The notes under the pieces: generated by a model
Database searches by the model: none
Seen by the model: the letters and a program-made list of their open reading frames with translations, nothing else
What the model was told of the DNA's origin: nothing
NCBI RefSeq assembly: GCF_024679245.1
Contig: NC_090191.1
Span: 3,492,778 to 3,556,777 of the forward strand
Source: Pseudorasbora parva
Lineage: Eukaryota > Chordata > Actinopteri > Cypriniformes > Gobionidae
DNA: 64,000 bases
Direction: 5' to 3'
In this document: positions 14,166-21,812 of the stretch, in pieces
Layout of the letters: every line of letters begins with the position of its first letter
How positions within the stretch are numbered: the stretch's first letter is position 1
Position numbers and translations under genes: made by a program

Positions 14166-17100
14166 CATGTGCCGATTTTCAATAATGCGATTTATCACGA
14201 TAACGAATATGCACGATATTGTTATCTTGGGCACTTTAAAATATCATAAATAATAATTTATTAGCAATTAATATTTTTTTATAATGCACTCAAGAATACT
14301 TTGCCCATCAACCGTATAAATGCTCAACACCGCTGTTCTGCGTCAAAGGGACGCGCTCAGATATAAACAAGCCCAACATGCGTTTGCACATGACTGAACC
14401 GGTGAAGGAGACGCGCTGCTGAAGTGCCGCTCAGTGACAGCAGAGGGCGCTGATGAACTGCAGAATGCAGCGGTTACCCCGGAAACCAGCAAACAAACAA
14501 AAAAACGCGTGTAGTTTTTAAAACAGCCATTCGTTTTTGTAATCTCAATGTTGTTCATCACAGCACCAAATACTTAATACTTAAAGACTTAATAGGCTAT
14601 TTATTTTCAAATTTAAACATTTTTATGTTTTAATCTGGACTACAACCCTAATAATTAGAACTGTTCTGATTATTTGTTATTGTTCAGTCAAACTTTGAGA
14701 CATACGACTTCATTAGTTAACATGTTAATTCATTATTACCAAACTGACAATCAAAAATACTTATAAAGAATTAATCATTCTATGTTAATTTCTTAGTTAC
14801 TGTTTAATAACATTAAAATCAAAATCAAAATAATTTTTTTAATGGACCTAAGATAAAACTAACAATGATCAGTATTTCTTAACTAACATTACCAAAAACA
14901 TTATACTTTCTGTACCAAATGTAGCTATTGCTCAATCTTAGTTAATGCATTAAATAATGAGACCTTATTGTAATTTGTAAGCCTACCTGTTGTTCTTTAT
15001 AGCCTAATTCTTTTGCACTTTAATCTGTTTGAAAATTGTACTTTTACAGCTCTGAAAAAAATCAAGAGACCACTTAACATTGATTTATCAATGAGGGGGT
15101 CTCTTAATTTTTTTCCCAGAGATGTATCTATTTTTGGTGCATTATTGTATTTAAACATTCAGTTATTTTTGTTCTTTCAAAAATAGTTCTTAAAGCTGTT
15201 ATGCTATGGCAACACTTTTTTTTGCAACTTATTTCAATATCGTGATAATATCGTAAACCGTGATAAAACTTCATCAATTAATCGCAACATGAAGAATTGA
15301 TGTCGGCACATGCCTAGTTGTAACTGGTAAGTTAGCAGGGTACCAACATCACAGGGTTGCCAACTCTCATGCATTTGGTGTGACAACACTAGAGCCCTGC
15401 GCGGGACTTTTCTTCTGTTTTTCTTCGCTCCCGCCCGCCGAATTTCTGTCCACTCCCGCCCGCTCCCGCAAAACTCTGAGAATTTATTCCCACACAATAA
15501 TAGAGATGCATTGATTTTGTGTCTTCTCCCGTCCCGCAGGAAAAAAAAAACACGTATTTGTATTGATATTATTAAAGAGATTCATGGGGTTGTTTGTTTT
15601 GTTTCACAAACAATTGAGAAACTTCTCCAAATGTCAGACTTTCCTTGACTAGCTTTTGTGCTGTAAATACCTCGTTTGAGGTTCTTTTCTACATCATCTA
15701 TTGACATCATCATGGCGCTAGGCAACCTCCCTATCCCGCTGTGTTTTTTTTAGCCGTCCATTCCCGCCCGCAGCAAAATTCAAACCGCCCGCTCCCGCGA
15801 GATTTGTGTTGGGTCCCGCGGGACTCAATCCCAATGCAGCCCTCTAACACACACGCTTTCGGGCTGTCTCACGCTCTCATGCCACCCAACTTCTCACGCC
15901 AGATTGCCAAACCTGCATTTGATATTAAACAAAGCTAGGCCTATAGATTTTTTATTATTAAGTTTTAATGCAAAATTCAAACAAAATTTTTTGGCGCTAA
16001 TGTTAAAGCCAAGAGGCGTTGAAAAGCGAATTGCAACATGCTCTCGTCTCCCGGCGGCTGAGCGCTCAATACTTCTAGCACTCTGTCAAAGCATTTAAAT
16101 GGCTTAAGCGGATACACACCAGTTTCGCTATACAGATGTTTGCAGTAAGTTTTAGTAAACAGTACAGCTTGTGCATTGATTATTAAGTCAGCCATATAGA
16201 CTGCCGAAGTCATGACGTCACTTTGTAGGCCAACCCGGAAGTTAGCGGCGCATGGGTTCCCTCGATCAAAAGCCGATGCATTTTCCCCATAGACTTTTGG
16301 ACAATCGCAAAAAATAAGATCTGTGTTCAACAAAGAGTTATGACCCTTACACGTTTAGTCTATCAAGACAATCTTTACAAGTAAATCCAACATGTATACC
16401 GTTAGAAGCCTAAATAAAGCCGTCAGATATAAAATGCTAACGGTAGGCTATAAACGGACTACAGCACACAGTCGCGGATCTACGTCATCATCACGCTTCC
16501 TCAAACTTTATTTAAAAAACACGTTCGCTCATTATGATCTGCGCTCTGGATGAACACTTATCCACTTCTTCATGAGAAATATTGCCCAATCGTTTTTTCC
16601 AAAAATGTTAGAAACTAATTGAGTTTATGTGTGCCTCTCTGAGATTTGTTTTCTCGTTTGTTAATGTTTTATTTATTCTTTTATTATTTTGTTAGTTTAT
16701 ATAAAGCTTAATATTATTGTCTTTGTGATTAAGATTAGGCTGTTATGCCTGATCATCGTGCTCCAAATAGACTTTAAAGAATCTTTTGAAGAATCTTTCA
16801 CTGTATTATGTTTGATTGTATGTTTGCATGTTACCATTTGCTAATTCGGCAGAAAAAAAAGTGCTTTTACCGCCTCAGAAGCACTCACGACGTAAGCTAG
16901 CCGTATCAATTTACAATTGTATGTCATTTTCCTTAGACGATTGATCATATATCGAGGAGAGAACCGCTATAAACCTGGACATGTAGAACAGCGCAGCTTT
17001 CATTCGACGACTTGTGGTTCCATCTCAGGACAAAACACAACACTACAGTCTCTCCACAGAAATGAAGAACTGGTAATCGGTTACCTTAATATCACAGATT

Positions 17101-18338
17101 TCTGTATATTTGGAAACACCACTATTTGAAAGGACTAAATATATAACTTTATGTATATTAACTGAAAGGTAAACTAAGAACGTGAGTGGAACGCGGGCTG
17201 GTGAGATTTCCTGTTTGTCACGATGACGTCTAAAGTCCCGGCCAGGATGTAGTCCCTTTTAGCAACTTGTTAGCAACCACCGTTTTTAAGACACAATGAA
17301 GTTTAAAAAAATCACAAGCAGGTTAGAACTAGTGTGTTTTATGTCATAGATCAAAACGTGAAAATATTTAGAGGCTTTGTTAACCACAGACCTTATTTCA
17401 GGCGATTTAGCAAAAACCCATTCAAAAAACCCATAGGCTTTAGAGCGAGGGAACCGGAAGTGCTAAAATGCTAACTCACTTCCGCGTTTTGGCCTACAAA
17501 GTGACGTCAGAACTTCGGCACTCTATTCACATGATCGTTTTATTATGGAGCGTGATAGAGATGCAACATTGTTAACATTAATGTTATTCTTGTATTTAGC
17601 CCTCAGGTATTCCGTCACACTCATACTCATTGATGGTCAAATGTGACCACACACTGTTACTATTTTTCAGTGAAATAAGTGTTATATATTTTAGTTTGAA
17701 GAGTTTTGGTACTAAATACTATTTGTGCAAAAATTATTGTCAATTAGTGACCACTTAAAATATATTTCTTCTAATATTTGTATTATTTATATTACAATTA
17801 GTGTAGTAATTAAGGTTAAAATAGAGAATTCCAATTCAAAGAGATAAATTAGAGTCATTTTGTGGTTTAAAAATAATAATGTTAATTTGTAATGCCATTA
17901 CCCAGTAGGTGCCTTATGGCTCTTTATTAAACATGACATGTATCTAATCTAGTTGTTTAAAAACGTCTTGCATTTCAATAAATATTTAGATATGATCAAA
18001 CACTAGATTTCTTTAAACGTGAAATTTTAAAATGTTAATAACTTCATATTAGGACTTAGCATACTAATATTTTTAATGAGTAATGATACATATAAGCACA
18101 CACAAGTGAATATTAATGAATTCAAGCACATATAATTTGACCCAAGAAAGGTTTTAAATAGTGCTAAAAAAGTGCTAAGACAAAAAATCCTTACTATGTA
18201 CAGAAGTTACTACATACGAATTGATACTAAATTAAAATCGAAATAGACGATTGCAGATTTATTTTTCTTTATGATCATGCCTAAGTTCAAAATAAAACTT
18301 GAAACACTGCCAGCGGGACATTAAACAGGAAGTGTTTG

Positions 18339-18420
<82 letters not shown>

Positions 18421-18543
18421 GCACGCACGCGCACGCGCACACACACACACTCACCAGGTCTCTGCAGCGCACAGCGGCGTCTTCATGAGCGTCGCGATCT
18501 CTTCTCTCTGCGTCTCCAAATCCACCGCGCAGTGTTCAGCCAT
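1189..18543 (-). CDS. usp15-like: usp15-like ubiquitin-specific protease gene, 5' part (five exons, continues past position 1)
   Basis: Seen: five minus-strand exons (18455-18543, 9131-9258, 6621-6751, 2275-2401, 1189-1334) with GT donors, AG acceptors and matching phases join into 207 codons without a stop. They encode a DUSP domain (motif [14 protein letters not shown], then [11 protein letters not shown]) and the start of the ubiquitin-like region (SKADTIDTIE, EKETRLW, EPLNKP). Known: USP15, USP4 and USP11 are cysteine deubiquitinases with this DUSP-UBL N-terminus; DTIDTIE and EPLNKP fit USP15 better than USP4. The catalytic domain would lie to the left of the window. Odd: several normally conserved positions differ (LYDEQ instead of LYQGQ; KQ/HH in the DUSP-UBL linker), so this may be a divergent paralogue. 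The gene is inflated by transposons in every intron; intron 1 is 9.2 kb. Confidence 0.85.
1781..2178. mobile_element. Fold-back MITE, copy 1
   Basis: Seen: starts GCAAAAAATGCTCTTCTTA and ends with its reverse complement; the two halves pair over most of their length (long inverted repeats, small loop near 1970). Related copy at 9653-11293 and a partial one at 12335-12447. Superfamily not recognised. Confidence 0.7.
2275..2401 (-). CDS. usp15-like: usp15-like exon 4 (DUSP-UBL linker)
   Basis: Seen: 127 nt with acceptor cctcctcag and donor GTATGT. Reads [20 protein letters not shown], then [11 protein letters not shown] and RRFSKADTI, ending one base into the next codon. This is the start of the first UBL region of USP15-type enzymes. 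Confidence 0.88.
2455..2625 (+). repeat. Interspersed repeat shared with 11940-12110
   Basis: Seen: tatactgttgtctgaggtca, ggctattttctacactggtt and ctgaacgctgggttttgatg recur in the same order with a few changes at 11940-12110. No coding capacity; family unknown. Confidence 0.6.
2828..4129. mobile_element. hAT-like non-autonomous element with subterminal tandem array
   Basis: Seen: left end CAGTGCTGCAACGA, right end TCGTTAGTTGCAGCTCTAG, the fish hAT terminus type. The right side, about 3945-4115, is a tandem array of about 34-bp units built on gattagtcgactaatcg. No clean 8-bp duplication was found and the interior has no recognisable transposase, so limits are approximate. Confidence 0.55.
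4130..6620. other. usp15-like intron 3 remainder, no gene seen
   Basis: AT-rich intronic sequence. At about 5013-5090 a short inverted motif (catgtaaacaccttaatcag ... attactgccgtccatgtaa) looks like a small MITE. No open frame with codon-like conservation or domain was recognised. Confidence 0.4.
6621..6751 (-). CDS. usp15-like: usp15-like exon 3 (DUSP domain end)
   Basis: Seen: 131 nt between an acceptor ending in ttgtag and donor GTAACG. Translation includes [22 protein letters not shown] and ends DGQEPIARK, the conserved C-terminal part of the USP15-type DUSP domain. Phase 1 in, phase 0 out. The first codon, formed across the junction, gives V where USP15 usually has D. Confidence 0.87.
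7252..7275. repeat. (CA)n microsatellite
   Basis: Uninterrupted CA repeat within usp15-like intron 2. Confidence 0.9.
7768..8205. mobile_element. Probable non-autonomous element (cagtgttggg type)
   Basis: Seen: cagtgttgggggcgttattc, then repeated tagttactaattac-like motifs to taactaattacac near 8205. This resembles a common fish element starting CAGTGTTGGG. Limits uncertain. Confidence 0.35.
8508..9047 (+). mobile_element. hAT-type element with BED zinc-finger remnant
   Basis: Seen: left end TAGGGCTGGGCAATAT, right end ATATCGCCCAGCCCTA, an inverted pair. Inside is the end of a second hAT type (cgattaatcgtgcagcccta at 9003-9022). 8-bp flanks are not identical, so it may be a mosaic. Confidence 0.55.
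8660..8930 (+). pseudogene. hAT transposase N-terminus, BED zinc finger
   Basis: Seen: [20 protein letters not shown], then [20 protein letters not shown] and LRKNHEKEY: the C-x2-C ... H-x(4)-H-like BED finger of ZBED/hAT proteins. An extra residue between the cysteines and histidines' spacing suggests slight damage. No catalytic domain follows; truncated after about 90 residues. The fragment opens with ATG at 8660 ([11 protein letters not shown]). Confidence 0.6.
9131..9258 (-). CDS. usp15-like: usp15-like exon 2 (DUSP domain)
   Basis: Seen: acceptor cctgcag and donor GTTTGT flank 128 nt that read [18 protein letters not shown], then a SWD motif and YPGP, typical of the DUSP domain of USP15/USP4/USP11. 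Enters at phase 2 and leaves at phase 1, matching its neighbours. Human paralogues have a DSRW motif where this one has CSHW. Confidence 0.88.
9653..11293. mobile_element. Fold-back MITE, copy 2, interrupted by a TTAA element
   Basis: Seen: starts GCAAAAAATGCTTTTCTTAC, ends CATTTTTTGC. Its right arm is cut at 9994 and resumes at 11229; the resumed sequence tgtaagaatttttag is the expected partner of the left-arm acttacattaag. Removing 9995-11228 gives a continuous fold-back. Confidence 0.75.
9995..11224. mobile_element. TTAA-target (piggyBac-like) non-autonomous element
   Basis: Seen: flanked by TTAA at 9991-9994 and 11225-11228; ends are CCACTTCAGC... and ...CCACCAAGTGG, giving an inverted CCACTT/AAGTGG. 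No transposase frame in 1.2 kb. Known: piggyBac and Kolobok insert at TTAA; CC-initial termini favour piggyBac. Insertion into a recognisable fold-back MITE confirms the borders. Confidence 0.72.
11400..11885. mobile_element. hAT-like MITE (GGTTTTCAAACTG ends)
   Basis: Seen: gagggttttcaaactgtatg at the left and gattgaaaacctctgac at the right; the ggacccccaatt/ccggaccccag segments also mirror. Known: hAT MITEs with GGTTTTCAAAC ends are common in vertebrates. No coding content. Confidence 0.5.
11940..12110 (+). repeat. Second copy of the 2455-2625 repeat
   Basis: Seen: tatactgttgtctgagctca ... ggctattttctaaactggtt ... ctgaacgctgggtcttgatg, collinear with 2455-2625. Roughly 85% identical by eye. 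Confidence 0.6.
12335..12447. repeat. Partial copy of the fold-back MITE
   Basis: Seen: ggcagattattttgcttatt and ttgcttgtctagtaaatatt match the arms of the 9.65-kb copy. It ends where a decayed hAT transposase reading begins at about 12440. Confidence 0.55.
12440..13620 (+). pseudogene. Decayed hAT transposase (ZBED1-like)
   Basis: Seen in several frames: [56 protein letters not shown] (RNase H-like core), then after a gap [20 protein letters not shown] and [20 protein letters not shown]. These are hAT core motifs in the expected order. A (GT)n tract interrupts at 12701-12718 and there are multiple frameshifts and stops, for example at 12696. N-terminal BED and C-terminal dimerisation regions are missing or unreadable. 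Confidence 0.7.
13621..14127. other. Intronic stretch, no gene seen
   Basis: AT-rich sequence between the hAT relic and the (TA)n tract. No supported feature. Confidence 0.4.
14128..14161. repeat. (TA)n microsatellite
   Basis: Pure TA repeat directly next to the left end of the hAT-like element at 14162. Confidence 0.9.
14162..15315. mobile_element. hAT-like non-autonomous element (TAGACATGTGCCG ends)
   Basis: Seen: left TAGACATGTGCCGATTTTCA, right ATGTCGGCACATGCCTA, with subterminal gcgatttatcacgata/tatcgtgataatatcg also mirrored. Interior non-coding. The adjacent TA repeat hides any 8-bp duplication. Confidence 0.6.
15389..15847. mobile_element. hAT-like element with cccgcccgc-rich interior
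   Basis: Seen: left TAGAGCCCTGCGCGGG, right CCCGCGGGACTCAATCCC ... CAGCCCTCTA; flanks gacaacac and acacacac agree partly. Related ends (TAGAGTCCTGC) bound the element at 51420-52531. Confidence 0.5.
16195..17528. mobile_element. DNA element with about 110-bp inverted terminal repeats
   Basis: Seen: 16199-16305 (gactgccgaagtcatgacgt, actttgtaggccaa, ggttccctcgatcaaaagcc) is mirrored at 17418-17525 (aaagcgagggaacc-like block, ttggcctacaaagt, gacgtcagaacttcggcac). The 1.1-kb interior contains no recognisable transposase. Superfamily unknown. Confidence 0.6.
17529..18340. other. AT-rich intronic stretch, no gene seen
   Basis: Sequence of usp15-like intron 1 next to exon 1. No repeats or coding signals recognised. 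Confidence 0.4.
18343..18450. repeat. Compound (CT)n-(CA)n microsatellite at a splice donor
   Basis: Seen: about 75 bp of CT followed by cgcacg and CA repeats reaching the exon 1 donor of the usp15-like gene. On the sense strand the intron starts GTGAGTGTGTGT and runs into a long GA tract. Confidence 0.92.
18455..18543 (-). CDS. usp15-like: usp15-like exon 1 (start codon exon)
   Basis: Seen: ATG is the complement of 18541-18543. The frame reads [20 protein letters not shown] and ends ...AAET plus two bases of a TGG codon before donor GTGAGT. The next exon starts with G, so TG+G encodes the W that precedes YLV, as in USP15. This end-phase match decides the frame and start. The donor is followed at once by a GT then GA microsatellite, so intron 1 begins in simple repeat. 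Sequence around the ATG is CpG-rich. Confidence 0.8.
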
Positions 18544-18582
18544 CTTCTCTCGCGAGCGCGCACTGACGCGCGCATTCACACA
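18544..18582 (-). promoter_or_regulatory. CpG-rich start region of the usp15-like gene with a TCTCGCGAG motif
   Basis: Seen: TCTCGCGAG at 18548-18556, 9 of 10 bases of the palindrome TCTCGCGAGA, only a few bases upstream of the ATG, followed by gcgcgcactgacgcgcgc. Known: TCTCGCGAGA is a core-promoter motif of many housekeeping genes. Inference: transcription starts here. Just beyond it, at about 18583, a LINE 3' tail begins, so little original upstream sequence remains adjacent. Confidence 0.4.
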
Positions 18583-19007
18583 TGACTTCTTCTTCTTCTT
18601 GTTGTTGGCGGTTGACAATCTAATTTATGGTGTATTACCGCCACCAACTGGACTGAAGTATGAAGCATCAACAGGGATTTAAATGAGAAAAAAAAAGAAG
18701 AAACAAGAAATAATAATAGGCCTAAATAAATTATGCCATATATAATTTTAAAGACTTAAATTATTTTAAGTATTTCTCTCTGTGTCCTGGGTTCTCCTGG
18801 TGCACAACTTAATAGATTTGATCTTTCAATTTATTAATAAACTCTTCTCTTTCCCTGATAAATACTACACAATGTAAAAGTACATGTTCAATAGTCTCTA
18901 CTTCACTGCATGAGGTACACAATCCAGTTTGGTGTTTCCCTATTATAAACAATGAATGATTTAATCCAGAATGTCCTATTCGGAGTCGTGAAATAATGAC
19001 ATCTTTC

Positions 19008-19375
19008 CTATGAAAACACCCTTTGCATATTGTAAAGATGTCTGCCCTTTATTTCCCTGTCCCACTCTTCTTGCCACTTTGTATTCATGTGTTCTTTAAT
19101 TCTTCCTTTTATTTCAACTCTACTTAGGGGAATTTGTTCTTCAATATTCTTATGCTGTTTTGCCAGTTTGTCAACTATTTCATTCCCATGTACTCCCACA
19201 TGTGCAGGTACCCATATGAACTTCAGGTCTATACCCATTTCTTGTATTCTTAGTATATTTATCTCATATATTAATTCGGTTCTAGTTGTTGACTGCCCAG
19301 ATAGTAAACTATTTAATGCTGACAGAGAGTCTGAACAAATAATTGCCCTTATTGGCTTAACATCCTCCACCCATT
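19008..19375 (-). pseudogene. LINE RNase H domain
   Basis: Seen: AIICSDSLSALNSLLSG (first catalytic D), IDLKFIWVPAHVGVHGNEIV (H/GN motif) and VDKLAK (final D), i.e. a type I RNase H as in I-clade LINEs. The first E-containing strand is missing at the MITE junction. Downstream WQEEWDREIKGRHLYNMQ precedes the usual C-terminal region, which is broken. Confidence 0.75.
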
Positions 19376-19899
19376 TAGCCTGACAAGCCGGACCCACATC
19401 AAGGTGTTTGGTCTGGAAACTCACCATAGACAGCTCAATCTGAGGGGCGGGATCAACGGTTGTCTTTCAAACTCCCTCAGCACGCGATAGGATAGCGCTA
19501 CACCAACCAGAGCAACGAAGGTGAAGCAGAGCTCGCTGACAGATTAAACATTCACCGTATCCGGTCGGCTAAACTCCGAACACATCTTCCCTTCTTAAGA
19601 ATGACTTCAGTGCCGTTCTTTGTTCTTTTCTCAGAGAAAAGCTTAACTCCAAGACTTCCAGAGTCGCGGTCAGAGCTGATTCGAAAGACCGCCGTTCGCC
19701 AGTTTCTGTGTTTACTAGAAGCACGCAAACGCAACTCGGCCGTCGTCATTATGGCCCCGCCCGCCGACTCTATACACGATGTGATTGGCCCGACCAGAGT
19801 TTGGCGTTTACAGCTCAGAAGAGTATTGAGAGTTGCTAGACGACACTCGCGGACAGATTAGATTTGCTGCCGCTAGGGGGCGTCTAGATTTCTCGGCTA
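19376..19899 (-). mobile_element. Non-autonomous DNA element, copy 2
   Basis: Seen: reverse orientation, begins TAGCCTGACAAGCC and ends TTTCTCGGCTA on the plus strand, near 90% like copy 1 by eye. It sits between the RNase H part (19008-19375) and RT part (20183-20782) of a minus-strand LINE. No clean target duplication is visible, so flanking LINE sequence was probably lost. Confidence 0.75.
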
Positions 19900-20182
19900 A
19901 TTTATATCCCTAAATATCTATTAACTTTAACTTTTTCCAGAACCTAATCATACAGCTTCACTTTTATTTCAGGGATATTATTTCTCTTTGCAAAACAGAC
20001 TAGTTGGGTTTTAGCAATGGATAATCTAAAACGCCATATGATACATTTCTTCCCCTCTTACATATCGCTCCATCCTCAGCATAAAAAGATCTTCCTATCT
20101 ACTTCCTATCTTCCTATCTACTTTGACATTTTGAAATATATCATTTATCATGATATTGAACAATACTGTGGAGTACCATTAT

Positions 20183-20782
20183 CTATGGATATATTCTAGA
20201 ACATGATGATCCAACCCTTACCTGGACTGGTCTATTCAACAGGAAATCGTTTACCCCGTTAAGCATTCTTCCTTCTATCCCTAATTGTTCTAACTTTATT
20301 AATAGCCCTTCCTTCCAAAGCATGTCATGAGCTTTTTCAATGTCGAAAAATATACCTATTACCACCTCCTTATTGACTTGAGCTTTTCTTATATCTGTCT
20401 CTAAGCATACGGCAGCACCTAGAGTACTGCGTCCTTTCCGAAATCCACTTTGATGAGGTGAAATAATTCCTTTCCTTTCTAATAAATAGTTAGAAATCAT
20501 ACGTTCCATTATCTTACACAAATTCGATGTTAACGCTATAGGTCTATAATTTGTAGCATTATGCTTGTTCTTAGCCGGCTTTAATATAGGAATAATAACT
20601 CCATGTTTCCACGAAAGCGGAAGTCTCCCTGTTCTCCACACTTTATTAAAAATATGTAATATATAATTCAAAGACACATCAGATACATTTTTAATCATCG
20701 TATAGCATATCTCATCCTGTCCTGGTGATGTTTGCTTAACTCCCCCAACAGCTCTCTTTAATTCATACAATGAAAATTCCAC
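20183..20782 (-). pseudogene. LINE reverse transcriptase fragment
   Basis: Seen: SPGQDEICYTMIKN, WKHGVIIPILKPAKNKHNAT, NYRPIALTSNLCKIMERMI, SGFRKGRSTLGAAVCLETDI, GIFFDIEKAHDMLWKEGLL: RT motifs 1-4 in order. It stops before the YxDD motif; that part and the thumb are lost next to the MITE. Confidence 0.8.
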
Positions 20783-20892
20783 ATCAAAATGATCATTGGA
20801 CGTCTTTCTCCATCATAATATTTGGATGTTCCTCTCTACTTTGTTCTCTATTTATTTTCATTTCTTCTGATATGTTATCATTACTGTGCACC

Positions 20893-21329
20893 TTAAAGCT
20901 CCACTGTGTGATATTTTCCCCCATCTAGCGGTGTAAAGCTATATGACCATCCAGTGAATAATAGTTTCTGTTCCTCTCAATTCTGATTTCGTTTTAACTC
21001 CTACGGTGGCTGATTTAGTCCAAGATTAACATGGCAATCTCCCTCTTCACATTCGACACGGTGCCACGAGTGTTAAAACGCGAAAGGCGAAGCTTGAATT
21101 TACGGGTATGTCCCTCTTTGGCTACTGTACTGTCAAGATGGAGGGGCAACATGGCGACCGGCATTCGAACCCCTCACCCGTATGTATTTTCAACGGCATA
21201 TTATAAACTTACCAGAATACTTTATTACTTGAAAGAAGGAAATATACATTAATGAGCACATATATTTTTGAAAGAACTAAGTGTTTTTAGCTAAGAATAA
21301 ACTAAAAAAGTTACACAGTGTAGATTTAA
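20893..21329. mobile_element. TTAA-flanked MITE
   Basis: Seen: TTAA at 20893 and 21326; ends TTAAAGCTCCACTGTGTGA and TTACACAGTGTAGATTTAA form an imperfect inverted repeat. 437 bp, no coding content. Known: TTAA target use fits piggyBac or Kolobok. Confidence 0.6.
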
Positions 21330-21499
21330 GAGGTCGATATGATCTGAAACGATTCTGTGACTTGAAATCAATTCAGTAACTTTTTAGCCAAAAATTTTAA
21401 TCAGTGACTGTTTCATTTCAACCGAAACGAATCGTTGTCAAATAGCTGCCTCTGGCCAGATGTGGATGGTTGAGCGGCAGCAGAAGCAGTGCTTAATCC

Positions 21500-21693
21500 A
21501 AGGGCCGCGTAGGCCGCGGGGTGGTTAATCTTCAGATGGTTACGGAGATTGGTGGTGTTGGCACGAATACCGTTTTTCCGCATATTCTGCACACAGGCTC
21601 ATCAAGATTTTCTGGTTTTCTGTTGCTATCTGGTTTAAACCCAAAATGTGCCCATATAGGCAATGTAACATTTTGTTTCGCAACGAGAGCCAT
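21500..21693 (-). pseudogene. hAT BED zinc-finger exon remnant
   Basis: Seen: ATG at 21693 (complement) reads MALVAKQNVTLPIWAHFGFK, then NLDEPVCRICGKTVF; after a frameshift near 21545 the second half reads TTNLRNHLKINHPAAYAAL. Together C-x2-C and H-x4-H of a BED finger. No transposase core follows on this strand. Confidence 0.6.
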
Positions 21694-21812
21694 CGTTTTT
21701 AGCTACCTTTCTTCACGAAATTTTAATTTAAGCCGGAACATGTGCCGTCACCGCCGACGTTGGATCCGGAACCTTTTTTATTGGATCCAGCACCTCCTGT
21801 CACTATGGAGAA

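Larger units (their letters stand above)
18583..20830 (-). mobile_element. I-clade-type LINE, 5' truncated and interrupted
   Basis: Seen: 3' end at low coordinates is an AAG-rich tail (plus strand cttcttcttcttcttgttgt), then RNase H domain (19008-19375) and RT domain (20183-20782), all minus strand. A MITE (19376-19899) separates the two domains and only about 280 bp of LINE remains between, so several hundred bases are missing. Known: an RNase H after RT is typical of the I group of LINEs. Confidence 0.75.

Noticed and set aside
18259..18682. Open frames of alternating Arg-Glu or Leu-Ser in the CT repeat
   Set aside because: They are translations of the microsatellite next to usp15-like exon 1, not genes.
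21150..21180. tRNA-like box B (ggttcgaatgcc on the minus strand)
   Set aside because: No box A at the right distance and no cloverleaf; it lies within a TTAA-flanked MITE.
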